From positions 2,294,001 through 2,358,000 of the forward strand of contig NZ_JAFBCE010000001.1 of the NCBI RefSeq assembly GCF_016907555.1: a DNA stretch of 64,000 bases, written 5' to 3'. Shown piece by piece: positions 25,570 to 33,807 of the stretch. This DNA comes from Microbacterium laevaniformans (GTDB lineage Bacteria > Actinomycetota > Actinomycetes > Actinomycetales > Microbacteriaceae). Both the position numbers and the translations under genes were made by a program. The notes under the pieces were generated by a model. It made no database searches, was not told the origin of the DNA, and saw only the letters and a list, made by a program, of their open reading frames with translations. Each line of letters begins with the position of its first letter. The first letter of the stretch is position 1.

Positions 25570-25689
25570 GAAGACCTCGTCGTCGTCACCCACGACCCGG
25601 GCGTCGCGGCGCGCTGCTCGCGGACGCTGCACATGACCGACGGGCGCATCCAGGGCTCGGCGACGGTCGCGACGGGCGGCGCCGCATGA
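25570..25689 (+). pseudogene. C-terminal stub of an ABC transporter ATPase
   Basis: Only the last 39 codons remain: the H-loop region [17 protein letters not shown] and the terminal strand [11 protein letters not shown] typical of MacB/LolD-type ATPases. A TGA in this frame at 25549 and unrelated sequence before it show that Walker A, the signature and Walker B are gone. The stop overlaps the start of the adjoining permease (ATGA), so the pair was once a normal operon. It is a remnant left by a 5' deletion. Confidence 0.8.
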
Positions 25690-27038
25690 GCGTCGCCGGC
25701 ACCGTCCGCCTCACCGTGATGCTCGCGCGCCCGTCGCGGCAAGGCCGCGCCGCGCTGGTGCGGCCGATCGTCGCTTTCGGCGTCACGACCGCGCTGCTGC
25801 TGGTCGTCGGCGGCGGCGTCGGCATGTTCTTCACCGACCCGCGCGCCGCCGGGGAGATGCAGATCATCTACCGCGCGCTCAGCGCACTGGCGCTCGTGCT
25901 GCTCACGGTGCCGATCGCGACGCTGGGGGCGGCCGCGGCACGTCTGTCGGCGCGCCGACGCAACGACCGTCTGGCCACTCTGCGCCTCCTCGGCGCCGGG
26001 ACGGGAGAGGTCAGCGCGATGACGGTCGTCGAAGCGGGCGCGACCGCGCTGGTCGGCGGCATCCTGGGCGTCGGTCTGTACGCGGCGCTGCTGCCCATGG
26101 TGGGACTGCTGCCGTTCTTCGGTGGGGCCCGTCGGAGCCGCGGCGCTCTGGACCGGCGCGGGCACGGCGGCCGGGGCGGTCGTGGGTGTCGTCGTGGTCG
26201 CCACGGCGAGCGCGGCACTGAGCCTGCGACGGGTGCAGCTGACGCCGCTGGGCGTGGCTCGTCGCACCGCCCCGCCACGGCGGCGCACGGCGGCGCTGGT
26301 CTTCGGCGTCCTGGCGATCGTCGCCGTGGCGACGGCGGTGTCGAACATCACCGCGATCGCGCAGGTCTGGGGCGCCGCGGTAGGCCTGATCGCGTTGGTG
26401 GGCCTGTTCGGCGTCGCACTCGTGATCGTGAACGTCGTCGGAGCACCGCTTGTCGCGGCCCGCGGGCGCCGCCTCGCGCGCACCACGTCGTCTGCGGCGC
26501 AGCTCATCGCCGGGCGCGAGCTGTCGGCGCACGCGGCCTCGGCCTGGCGCCGCGTCTCGGGGATCGCGATGATCGCCGTCATCGCGGTGGTGGGCGGCTC
26601 GGGAGCGAGCCTCGTGGCGCTCGCCGGCGACGACGGGCAGACGGGGTCTCAGGCCGTGCTGTTCGCCGACATGCGCACGGGCGTGCTCGTGACGCTCGGC
26701 GTCGGCTTCGCGCTGCTCGCCTGCTCGGTGGGGGTGACACAGGCCGCGTCCACGCTCGAGGACCGCGAGCTCATCGTGGGCCTGGATCGTCTGGGGATGC
26801 CGGGGCGCGAACTGCGCCGCGCCCGCGCGCTCACCGTCATCGTGCCGCTGCGATGGGCGGCGGTGGGGGCGCACTCGTCGGCGTCGCTCTGGCGTTGCCC
26901 GTGGTGGGGCTGACGGTGCTGATCGCTCCGATCTCGATGGTGGTGATCGTGGGGACGTTCCTCGCCGGGATCGTGCTGGTGTGCCTGTCGCTGCTCACAT
27001 CGCGGCCCCTGGTCACGGCCATTCGCCGCGGGGCCTGA
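25686..27038 (+). pseudogene. FtsX-type ABC permease broken by two frameshifts
   Basis: The gene starts normally (VRLTVMLARPSRQGRAALV, then helices). The frame shifts after LLPFF in a G4 run at about 26124-26127, where one extra G moves it to the next frame. It continues there (GAAALWTGAGTAAGAVVGVV... to TVIVPL) until about 26850, where one missing base returns it to the first frame (MGGGGGALVGVALALPVVGL... to the stop). Read through both shifts it makes an FtsX-like permease of about 450 aa with around ten helices. With its ATPase also truncated, the transporter is probably dead, although sequencing error in the G run cannot be excluded. Confidence 0.8.
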
Positions 27039-27059
27039 GACGACGGTGGCGCGAGACGC

Positions 27060-27782
27060 TCAGGCGAGCCGGGGTCGGTTCCACTGCCCCGGCTCGTCGA
27101 ACTCCGCGTAGCGCACGTCGACGCCGTCGGGTCCGAGCGAGGCGGCGACGACCAGCAGCGACAGGGTCGGGTACCCGAAGGGACGGTTGTCGCGCACGAT
27201 GGCGCGATCGTCGGTGGGTCCCAGTCCGCTCGTCAGCTCGAGAGTGTCGAGCCAGGGCTCCCACCAGTGCCCGTCGATGGCAGCCGGCGCGCTGAAGGCC
27301 TCGCGCCACGCCGCGATGCGCGCCGTCGCCTCATCGTCGACGTCGTCATGCGCGACCATGTGGATGCCGGGAGCAAGCTCCACGTGCCGCAGAGCGCCGC
27401 CGTCCCACATGGTGACACGGGCGCCGGCGGCCGTCGCTTCGACGAGGTTGAACCCCTGCGCATGCGGTGGACTGTCCGGGGTGCGGCCGGCGACGGCATC
27501 GAGGACGATCCGGCCGCGGGAGATCGGGGGCTCGGCCCGTCCCGTCGGGTCGGCGGCCAGCACGTCGGCGCGGTTGAGGATCACCGCGACGCGGCCGTCC
27601 TCGGCATCCACCGCCAACCACGCGCCACCGGCACGACGGTCGCGCACACCCTTCACGCTCGGAAGCTCGGGCCACCACGGGCCCAGCGGATCCCACGAGC
27701 GCGCGGGGTCCTCGTCACGGACGGCGAGCAACCGTACGGGCGCGCCATCGCCGTGCGGGACGTGGACGATGACGGTACACAC
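27060..27782 (-). CDS. NRDE/TANGO2-like protein
   Basis: This 240-aa protein begins MCTVIVHVPHG with the invariant Cys at position 2 and has AVRDEDPARSWDPLGPWW, the NRDE-type motif, near residue 20. GGAWLAVDAEDGRVAVILNR follows. The family is related to Ntn hydrolases and human TANGO2, linked to heme or acyl-CoA handling; the bacterial role is not established. The start is GTG. The gene is divergent from coaBC. Confidence 0.85.
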   Translation of the reverse strand: MCTVIVHVPHGDGAPVRLLAVRDEDPARSWDPLGPWWPELPSVKGVRDRRAGGAWLAVDAEDGRVAVILNRADVLAADPTGRAEPPISRGRIVLDAVAGRTPDSPPHAQGFNLVEATAAGARVTMWDGGALRHVELAPGIHMVAHDDVDDEATARIAAWREAFSAPAAIDGHWWEPWLDTLELTSGLGPTDDRAIVRDNRPFGYPTLSLLVVAASLGPDGVDVRYAEFDEPGQWNRPRLA

Positions 27783-27844
27783 GGTGCTCGTGACCTCTCC
27801 GTCCGCTCCTCGTGGCGACGCCTGCGGCGTGGGAGGATCGGACC

Positions 27845-29050
27845 ATGTTCGTTGTCGTGGGCGTGACGGGCGGCATCGCCGCGTACAAGACGGTGCACCT
27901 CGTGCGCGCCCTCGTCACCAACGGGCACGAGGTGCACGTTGTTCCCACCGAGGACTCGCTGCGCTTCGTCGGGACGACCACGTGGGAGGCCGTCAGCAGG
28001 AATCCTGTCACGACCAGTGTCCACGACGACGTCGCGCGCGTGCGCCACGTCGCCCTCGGCACCTCCGCGGACCTCATCGTCATCGCCCCCGCGACGGCCA
28101 ACATCCTCGCGAAGATGGCGGCGGGCATCGCGGACGACCTGCTCGGTGTGACGCTGCTCGCCACCACCGCGCCCGTCGTCGTCGCGCCCGCGATGCACAC
28201 GGCGATGTGGGAACACGCCGCCACGCAGGCCAACGTCGCGACGCTGCGGGCGCGCGGCGTGCACGTGGTGGGGCCGGCCGACGGCCCGCTGACGGGCGGC
28301 GACAGCGGGCCCGGGCGGATGGTGGAGCCGGAGGAGATCGTCGCTGCGGCGCTGGCGATCGCCGCGCCGCCGCCCGCCGATCTCGCGGGCCTGCGGGTCG
28401 CCGTGTCGACCGGCGGCACCCGTGAGCCCATCGACCCGGTGCGCTTCCTCGGCAACCGCTCCAGTGGCCGTCAGGGTACTGAGCTCGCCCTCGCCGCCGC
28501 CGACCGCGGCGCCGACGTCACGCTCGTGGCGGCCCACGTGGACGAAGGGGTGCTCGCGTCGGCATCCCGCCACACGCACATCACGATGGTGCGCGTCGGC
28601 ACGGCCGCCGAGCTGGAGACGGCGATGACGGATGCCGCGCCCGCCGCCGACATCATCGCGATGGTGGCCGCGGTCGCCGACTACCGGGTCGCGGAGGTCT
28701 CGCGCGAAAAGCTGCGCAAAGAGGACGGCGTGCCGCGGCTGGAGCTGGTGACCACCCCCGATGTGCTCGCAGGACTCGTCGCCGCACGCCGGCCCGGTCA
28801 GATCGTGGTCGGCTTCGCCGCCGAGACGGCGGCCGACGATGCGGAGCTTCTGGCACGGGGACGCCGCAAACGAGAGCGCAAGGGCCTGGACCTGCTGGCG
28901 GTGAACCGGGTCGATGAGACCCACGGCTTCGAGGCGACCGACAATCGTGTGCTGCTGCTGGATGCCGCCGGCACCGTCGTGTCGGATGCGGCGGGCACGA
29001 AGCGGGAGGTCGCCGACGCGATCTGGGACGCGGTCGCCGCGTTGCGCTGA
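27845..29050 (+). CDS. coaBC: bifunctional phosphopantothenoylcysteine decarboxylase / phosphopantothenate-cysteine ligase
   Basis: This 401-aa enzyme performs two successive steps of coenzyme A synthesis. The CoaC half (1-180) is a flavoprotein decarboxylase with VGVTGGIAAYKTVHLVRAL, IAPATANILAKMAAGIADDL and VVAPAMHTAMWEH. The CoaB half (190-401) has VSTGGTREPIDPVRFLGNRS, AAVADYR, and the Lys region EKLRKEDG. The length is normal. The ATG at 27845 is chosen over 27812 because GGAGG is spaced correctly before it. A large inverted repeat lies after the stop. Confidence 0.96.
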   Translation: MFVVVGVTGGIAAYKTVHLVRALVTNGHEVHVVPTEDSLRFVGTTTWEAVSRNPVTTSVHDDVARVRHVALGTSADLIVIAPATANILAKMAAGIADDLLGVTLLATTAPVVVAPAMHTAMWEHAATQANVATLRARGVHVVGPADGPLTGGDSGPGRMVEPEEIVAAALAIAAPPPADLAGLRVAVSTGGTREPIDPVRFLGNRSSGRQGTELALAAADRGADVTLVAAHVDEGVLASASRHTHITMVRVGTAAELETAMTDAAPAADIIAMVAAVADYRVAEVSREKLRKEDGVPRLELVTTPDVLAGLVAARRPGQIVVGFAAETAADDAELLARGRRKRERKGLDLLAVNRVDETHGFEATDNRVLLLDAAGTVVSDAAGTKREVADAIWDAVAALR

Positions 29051-29066
29051 CGGCGGGGTCACCGCA

Positions 29067-29145
29067 TTTCGACTCGTCGCTGCGCTCCTCACTCAACGAC
29101 CGGGGAGGCCTTCCCCGGTCGTTGAGCGAGCGCAGCGAGTCGAAA
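29067..29145. terminator. long inverted repeat, bidirectional terminator between coaBC and the PTS gene
   Basis: TTTCGACTCG... and ...CGAGTCGAAA form the outer arms, and CTCAACGACCGGGG / CCCCGGTCGTTGAG the perfect inner arms around a short loop. The outer arms are interrupted by a small mismatch. It separates two convergent genes. The GTTGAGCGAGCGCAGCGAG type of sequence is a dispersed intergenic element in high-GC actinobacteria, to my knowledge. Confidence 0.75.
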
Positions 29146-29160
29146 CGCAGAGCGCAGCGG

Positions 29161-31269
29161 TCAGGCCTTCTTCTGCACGTCCAGCAGCGGCGATCCGTGC
29201 GTGACGGGGCCGAGGGCGACGGGGTCGACGGTGTCGAACGTGTCGCCGTTGAGGACGATCACCGGCGTGATCAGGGGGTAGCCCGCCTTCTCGATCACGG
29301 CGCGGTCGAAGGTGACGAGCGGCGTGCCGGTCTCGACGCGGTCGCCGTTCTTGACCTTGACGTCGAAGCCCTCCCCCTTCAGGTTGACCGTGTCGATTCC
29401 CACGTGGATGAGCACCTCGGCGCCGTTGTCCAGCTGCAGGCCGAACGCGTGTCCGGTCGGCTGCGCGGCGACCACGACACCGGCGCCCGGTGCGTAGACG
29501 GTGGTTCCGGTCGGCTCGATCGCCACACCCGGCCCCATCACTCCGCCCGCGAAGACCGGGTCGGGCACGTTGTCGAGCGGCACCACGGTGCCGTCCAGCG
29601 GTGCCGCGACCTGGATCAGCTCGCCCACCGCGGCGGTACGCTCGGCGACCGCGGTGGCCGTCTGCGCTCCCTCACCGGCGACACCGGCGAGCTCGGCGCC
29701 GCCGGCGACAGCCGGGATGGTGTCGCGCGCCACACCGGGGGCGACGGATGCCGCGCCTGCCGTGGCCGCCGCGACGGCCGCACCGGCCGGCTCCGGGTTC
29801 TTGTAGCCCGAGATGATGACGAGCACCATCGCGACCACGAACGCGCCGGCAACGGCGACCAGGTAGAGCCCGATCGGGTTGAAGGCGGGGACCGTCAGCA
29901 GCGAGGTGAAGACGAACGCCTGCGTCGTGATGCCGTGGGGAAGACCCAGCACCAGCGAACCGATGCCGATGATGAGACCGCCCGTGAGGCAGCCGACGAG
30001 CATCCGCGGATAGATGCGCTTGTACCGCAGGTGGATGCCGTAGAGCGAGGGCTCGGAGATGCCGCCGAGCAGGCCCGCGGCGAGCGCGCCCGTCGCCGTC
30101 TGCCGCATCTGCTTGTCCTTCTCCCGCCAGGCCAGCACCAGCACACCGGCGGTCGCGCCGAAGCACGCGAAGTTCCACGCGCCCATGGGGCCCTGGATGA
30201 AGTCGTACCCGAGGGTCTGGATGTTCAGGAGCATGATCGCGTTGATCGGCCAGTGCAGACCCAGCGGCACCATGAACGGGTAGGCGAGCGGAATGACGAT
30301 CGCGAAGATGAACGGCGAGAAGGAGTTGATCGCCGCGAGCGCGCTCGCGAGCCCGGCCCCGACGTACACGCCGATCGGGCCGATGAGGAAGGCCGTCAAC
30401 GGGATCATGATGAGCATCGCGAGGAAGGGCACGAAGATCAGCTGGATGTTCTCGGGGATGACTTTCTTGAGGCCCTTGTAGACGAGGCCGAGCACCGCGG
30501 CCATCAGCAGCGGAGGGAACACCTGCGAGGAGTAGTCCGCGATGGGCATCGGCAGACCCCACACCTGCACGATCGCGACCTGCGCCTGCTGGAACCCGAA
30601 CAGCGGCGTCTTCTCGACGCCCGTCGCGAGACCGGAGAAGCTCGGGAGCATCAGCACCGCCATGATCGAGAAGCCCACCCACGGGTCGGCACCGATCTTC
30701 TGCGACGCGTTGTAGGCGACCATCAGCGGCAGGAAGACGAACACGCACTGCCACATGAGGTTGACGAACGCCCACGACGGTTCGAGGGTGACGCCGGGCG
30801 CGTTCCAGGCCGGAATGACGTGGAGGGTCGCCATGAGCGCCATGAACGTGATGAACAGCGACGCGCCGAGGAGGGCGCCGAGGATGGGGCGGAACGAGTC
30901 CGAGAGGAACTCGAACAGCGAGTCGAGCCAGGCGTGGGTGCCACGGGGGCCCTTCGCGCGCTCGCGCGCCTTGATGTCGGCGATGCTCTCGTCCGCGCCG
31001 CCGCCAGCGGATGCACCGCCGGCCATGACGGGCAGCGCCATGATCTCGTTGTAGACGGTCTGCACGCCGCCGCCGATCACGACCTGGAAGCGGTCGCCGG
31101 CCTGCGGGACCGCGCCGAGCACTCCCGGAATGGCTTCGACGGCGGTCTTGTCGACCTTGTCTCCGTCGTTGAGCTGGAAGCGCAATCGTGTGGCGCAGTG
31201 GGTGAGACTCGCGATGTTTCCGGGTCCGCCGACGGCGTCGACGATCTCGGATGCCGAATTGGATGCCAT
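29161..31269 (-). CDS. PTS beta-glucoside/sucrose-family transporter, EIIBCA fusion
   Basis: This 702-aa permease imports and phosphorylates a sugar. The EIIB domain (1-85) has the phospho-Cys in LTHCATRLRFQLND. EIIC (about 105-480) has ten or so helices with GGISEPSLYGIHLRYKR. The C-terminal EIIA (about 550-690) carries the phospho-His in VLIHVGIDTVNLKGEGF near residue 622. Domain order B-C-A is that of BglF/ScrA-type proteins, so the substrate is probably a beta-glucoside, sucrose or trehalose. AGAGG precedes the ATG. TATAGAGT in the upstream region is a likely -10. No BglG-type antiterminator gene is adjacent. Confidence 0.92.
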   Translation of the reverse strand: MASNSASEIVDAVGGPGNIASLTHCATRLRFQLNDGDKVDKTAVEAIPGVLGAVPQAGDRFQVVIGGGVQTVYNEIMALPVMAGGASAGGGADESIADIKARERAKGPRGTHAWLDSLFEFLSDSFRPILGALLGASLFITFMALMATLHVIPAWNAPGVTLEPSWAFVNLMWQCVFVFLPLMVAYNASQKIGADPWVGFSIMAVLMLPSFSGLATGVEKTPLFGFQQAQVAIVQVWGLPMPIADYSSQVFPPLLMAAVLGLVYKGLKKVIPENIQLIFVPFLAMLIMIPLTAFLIGPIGVYVGAGLASALAAINSFSPFIFAIVIPLAYPFMVPLGLHWPINAIMLLNIQTLGYDFIQGPMGAWNFACFGATAGVLVLAWREKDKQMRQTATGALAAGLLGGISEPSLYGIHLRYKRIYPRMLVGCLTGGLIIGIGSLVLGLPHGITTQAFVFTSLLTVPAFNPIGLYLVAVAGAFVVAMVLVIISGYKNPEPAGAAVAAATAGAASVAPGVARDTIPAVAGGAELAGVAGEGAQTATAVAERTAAVGELIQVAAPLDGTVVPLDNVPDPVFAGGVMGPGVAIEPTGTTVYAPGAGVVVAAQPTGHAFGLQLDNGAEVLIHVGIDTVNLKGEGFDVKVKNGDRVETGTPLVTFDRAVIEKAGYPLITPVIVLNGDTFDTVDPVALGPVTHGSPLLDVQKKA

Positions 31270-31547
31270 TTTTTCGCCTCTTTTTCGTTATGCGACGTCC
31301 TGTCGATGACGATCTGTCGCAGGCGACTCTATATCGCCGCCAGGACAGCGGACAGGGCTCGGACCGTGGCAAACGGACCGGAGGAAACGCGGGCCGACGG
31401 GCGGTTGGCGTACAGGTTTCACTCAGGTTGTGCGCCGGGGATGTCCAGAAAACGTTGTGAAGCTGTGACCTTCGTGTCCACCCGAGGACGCACACCGCTC
31501 GCGCTCCGGCGCCGGGGCGGTGCTGATTCACCGGAAGTACTCTCTTT

Positions 31548-32471
31548 ATGCCCCGTCTGCCCTACCGCCCCGTGACATCCGCCCTCCTCGGCCTCGGCCT
31601 CGTAATCGGCGCCGCCACGACCACTGCGGGGGCCCTGCCGGCCTTCGCTGCGAGCGATGCTCCCGCCGCCTCCACCGGCTCGGTCACCGTCGAGACCACC
31701 TCCGCACCGCTCAGCGCGATCACCGCCGGCGGCGTCACCGCGATGAGCGCCGCGCAGAGTGCCGTCGCCGCCGCCGCGAAGGTGGCGATCGACATCTCGG
31801 CCTCCGGTCTCGATGTCGGCACCACCGACACCACGGTCGACACAGCCAAGCTCGGCGCCCTCATCACGAAGCTGCGCGCACTCGACGTGACCCCCGCGAT
31901 GATGATCCCCACGCTCACGTCCGACGCGAAGGCCGAGACCGAGGTCGTCGCCGCCAAGACGGCGAAGCTGCGGGCCGCCCTCGATGCCGCCGTGCAGCGC
32001 AAGGCCGCAGAGGAGGCTGCCGCCAAGGCCGCCGCCGAGGCGGCGGCGAAGGCTGCCGCCGAGGCCGCCGCGGCCGCAGAAGCCGCCGCGAAGGCGAAGG
32101 CCGAGGAGGCCGCTGCGGCGACGACCGCGTCGGTCTCGTCGCGTCCCGCGGTCGACGTCAACGTCGACCCGGCATCCGCCCAGGGCATCGCCCGCTCGAT
32201 GGCCGCCGCCAACTACGGCTGGGGCGACGACCAGTTCGCCTGCCTCGTGTCGCTGTGGAACAAGGAGTCGGGCTGGCGTGTGAACGCCGCCAACAGCAGC
32301 GGTGCGTACGGCATCCCGCAGGCACTCCCCGGCAGCAAGATGGCCTCCGCCGGCGCCGATTGGGAGACCAACCCCGCGACCCAGATCGCGTGGGGCATGG
32401 GCTACATCGCGGGCCGCTACGGCACGCCCTGCGGCGCATGGGACCACTCGGAGTCCGTGGGCTGGTACTGA
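31548..32471 (+). CDS. secreted protein with coiled coil and transglycosylase-like domain
   Basis: This 307-aa protein has a signal peptide (SALLGLGLVIGAATTTAGAL, cleavage near AFAA). A helical region with an extended Ala/Lys/Glu repeat follows (about residues 145-190: RKAAEEAAAKAAAEAAAKAA). The C-terminal domain (about 215-307) has FACLVSLWNKESGWRVNAAN, SSGAYGIPQALPGSKMA and IAWGMGYIAGRYGTPCGAW, the pattern of actinobacterial lysozyme-like/transglycosylase SLT domains with Glu as catalytic acid. It probably trims cell-wall glycan. A strong terminator follows. Confidence 0.85.
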   Translation: MPRLPYRPVTSALLGLGLVIGAATTTAGALPAFAASDAPAASTGSVTVETTSAPLSAITAGGVTAMSAAQSAVAAAAKVAIDISASGLDVGTTDTTVDTAKLGALITKLRALDVTPAMMIPTLTSDAKAETEVVAAKTAKLRAALDAAVQRKAAEEAAAKAAAEAAAKAAAEAAAAAEAAAKAKAEEAAAATTASVSSRPAVDVNVDPASAQGIARSMAAANYGWGDDQFACLVSLWNKESGWRVNAANSSGAYGIPQALPGSKMASAGADWETNPATQIAWGMGYIAGRYGTPCGAWDHSESVGWY

Positions 32472-32486
32472 TCGCCACCGCCCGCT

Positions 32487-32519
32487 CGAACGGCCCGGAC
32501 TCTGCGTCCGGGCCGTTCG
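32487..32519 (+). terminator. intrinsic terminator after the transglycosylase-like gene
   Basis: CGAACGGCCCGGAC (32487-32500), loop TCTGC, and its perfect complement (32506-32519) form a 14-bp stem, 15 bp after the stop codon. A short T-containing tail follows, then the -10 box of the Nudix gene at 32527. Confidence 0.8.
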
Positions 32520-32538
32520 CTCGTTCTAGGGTGGGCGC

Positions 32539-33078
32539 ATGACGTGGCGGACGCGCGCATCGCGCACCGTGTACGAGAACCGCTGGATCCGCGTCGAGGA
32601 GAACGATGTCGTCGGCCCTCACGGCGAGGGCATCTACGGCGTGGTGGAGATGCAGCATCCCGCCGTGTTCGTCGTCGCCGTCGATGACGATGATCGCGTC
32701 TGTCTCGTCTCGCTCGAGCGTTACACCACCGGCCGCTCCTGGGAGGTTCCGGCGGGCGGCTCGGACGGCGAGGACCCTCTCGTCGCGGCGCAGCGAGAGC
32801 TCGCCGAGGAGGCCGGCATCACCGCGGCACGCTGGACGGCGCTCGGGCGGATGAACGCCCTCAACGGCATCGCGCGCGCACCCGAGTTCGTCTTCCTCGC
32901 GCAGGGCATCTCCCGGGGTGCGGATGCCGACGCCTCTCAGCACGAGGAGGGCATCGACGCCGTGCGGTGGGTGCCGTTCGGCAATGTCCTCCGCATGATC
33001 GCCGCGGGCGAGATCACGGACGGCGAGAGCGTCGCGGCGCTCGCGTACGCCGGCATCCACCTCGACCGCTTCGCCTGA
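32539..33078 (+). CDS. Nudix hydrolase
   Basis: This 179-aa protein hydrolyses a nucleoside-diphosphate-linked compound. The Nudix box GGSDGEDPLVAAQRELAEEA near residue 73 has all consensus residues (G, E, REL, EE), followed by GI. The N-terminal strand (VYENRWIRVEENDVVGPHG) and overall shape resemble ADP-ribose pyrophosphatase-type Nudix enzymes. TAGGGT (32527-32532) and six bases precede the ATG (leaderless). It is convergent with the L36/GNAT unit. Confidence 0.9.
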   Translation: MTWRTRASRTVYENRWIRVEENDVVGPHGEGIYGVVEMQHPAVFVVAVDDDDRVCLVSLERYTTGRSWEVPAGGSDGEDPLVAAQRELAEEAGITAARWTALGRMNALNGIARAPEFVFLAQGISRGADADASQHEEGIDAVRWVPFGNVLRMIAAGEITDGESVAALAYAGIHLDRFA

Positions 33079-33089
33079 GCGCCGCCCGA

Positions 33090-33608
33090 TCAGGCGGCGA
33101 GCTCGCGGGCCCGCCAGACGACGTCGCGCTCGGGGGCGTGCGGGTCGATCACGTCGACATGGTCGACGACGAACCCGTGGCGCTCGAAGAACGCCGCGGC
33201 GCGGTCGTTGGCGGCGACGTGCTCGATCAGCACGCGCGGCGTGCGCGGTGCGAGCGTCGCGATCATCCGGTCGATCAGGAGCGCGCCGACACCCTCGCCG
33301 CGGCGGTGGGCGCCGATGTACAGCTTGTAGATGACGGGATCGTCGCCGATGTGGCCGAGCTCGCCGACGCCGACGATCTCCCCGTCGGCATCGAGTGCCA
33401 CCCAGAGCGCCTGGGCGTCGACGGCGCGGAGCGTCGCAGGGGCGCTCCACCAGTCGGTGACCAGCTCCTGTGCGGCATCGGCCCCGATAAGAGGTGTGTA
33501 GTGCGCGGGGAGCACTACGGCACCGAAGGCGCAGACCGCCGCCACGTCGCTCTCGACGGCGCAGCGGATCTCGACGGATGCCGGTGCTGCGCAACCGGGA
33601 ACGGTCAC
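33090..33608 (-). CDS. GNAT family N-acetyltransferase
   Basis: This 172-aa acetyltransferase has the usual motif A region [20 protein letters not shown] near residue 97 and motif B region [20 protein letters not shown] near residue 132. The substrate is unknown. The GTG start overlaps the stop of the ribosomal protein L36 gene (GTGA), so it is co-translated with L36 and probably shares its zinc-responsive promoter. A ribosomal or tRNA-related target is possible but not shown. Confidence 0.86.
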   Translation of the reverse strand: MTVPGCAAPASVEIRCAVESDVAAVCAFGAVVLPAHYTPLIGADAAQELVTDWWSAPATLRAVDAQALWVALDADGEIVGVGELGHIGDDPVIYKLYIGAHRRGEGVGALLIDRMIATLAPRTPRVLIEHVAANDRAAAFFERHGFVVDHVDVIDPHAPERDVVWRARELAA

Positions 33609-33727
33609 CCCTGCCGACCCTTGAAGCGCGGGTTCAGCTTGTTGATGACGTAGACGCGACCACGACGGCGCACGACCTGCGCGCCGGGCTGCTCCTTCAG
33701 GGATTTGAGGGACGCACGAACCTTCAT
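33605..33727 (-). CDS. rpmJ2: ribosomal protein L36, zinc-independent (C-minus) paralogue
   Basis: This 40-aa protein ([19 protein letters not shown]...[16 protein letters not shown]) is the YkgO-type L36 that lacks the four zinc ligands; it contains no cysteine at all. In many bacteria such paralogues replace the zinc-binding L36 when zinc is scarce and are repressed by Zur. A strong AAGGAG site lies six bases before the ATG, and a Zur-like palindrome at 33741-33756 is immediately upstream. It is first in a two-gene unit with a GNAT protein. The standard L36 gene is not in this window. Confidence 0.92.
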   Translation of the reverse strand: MKVRASLKSLKEQPGAQVVRRRGRVYVINKLNPRFKGRQG

Positions 33728-33740
33728 GACCACTCCTTAC

Positions 33741-33756
33741 TGAGAATCTTTATCAA
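33741..33756. promoter_or_regulatory. Zur-like operator between L36 and the CobW-like gene
   Basis: TGAGAATCTTTATCAA matches the actinobacterial Zur box pattern TGAAAAT-G-ATTTTCA at about 12 positions. It stands out as an AT-rich patch in a GC-rich region. Read leftward it overlaps the likely -10 of rpmJ2 (TAAAGAT); read rightward it overlaps the -35 position of the CobW-like gene, whose -10 TAGAGT is at 33765-33770. One repressor site could therefore close both genes. Confidence 0.55.
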
Positions 33757-33807
33757 TAAGAGGCTAGAGTGGGACGACCCGTCCGTCAATGTGAAAGCAG
33801 GCCCGTC

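Noticed and set aside
26120..26860. Programmed frameshifting in the FtsX-type permease
   Set aside because: There is no slippery heptamer or pseudoknot, two separate shifts are needed, and the partner ATPase is also truncated, so decay is simpler.
33769..33807. Earlier GTG start for the CobW-like protein
   Set aside because: This GTG overlaps the TAGAGT -10 box, so it could not lie on the transcript.
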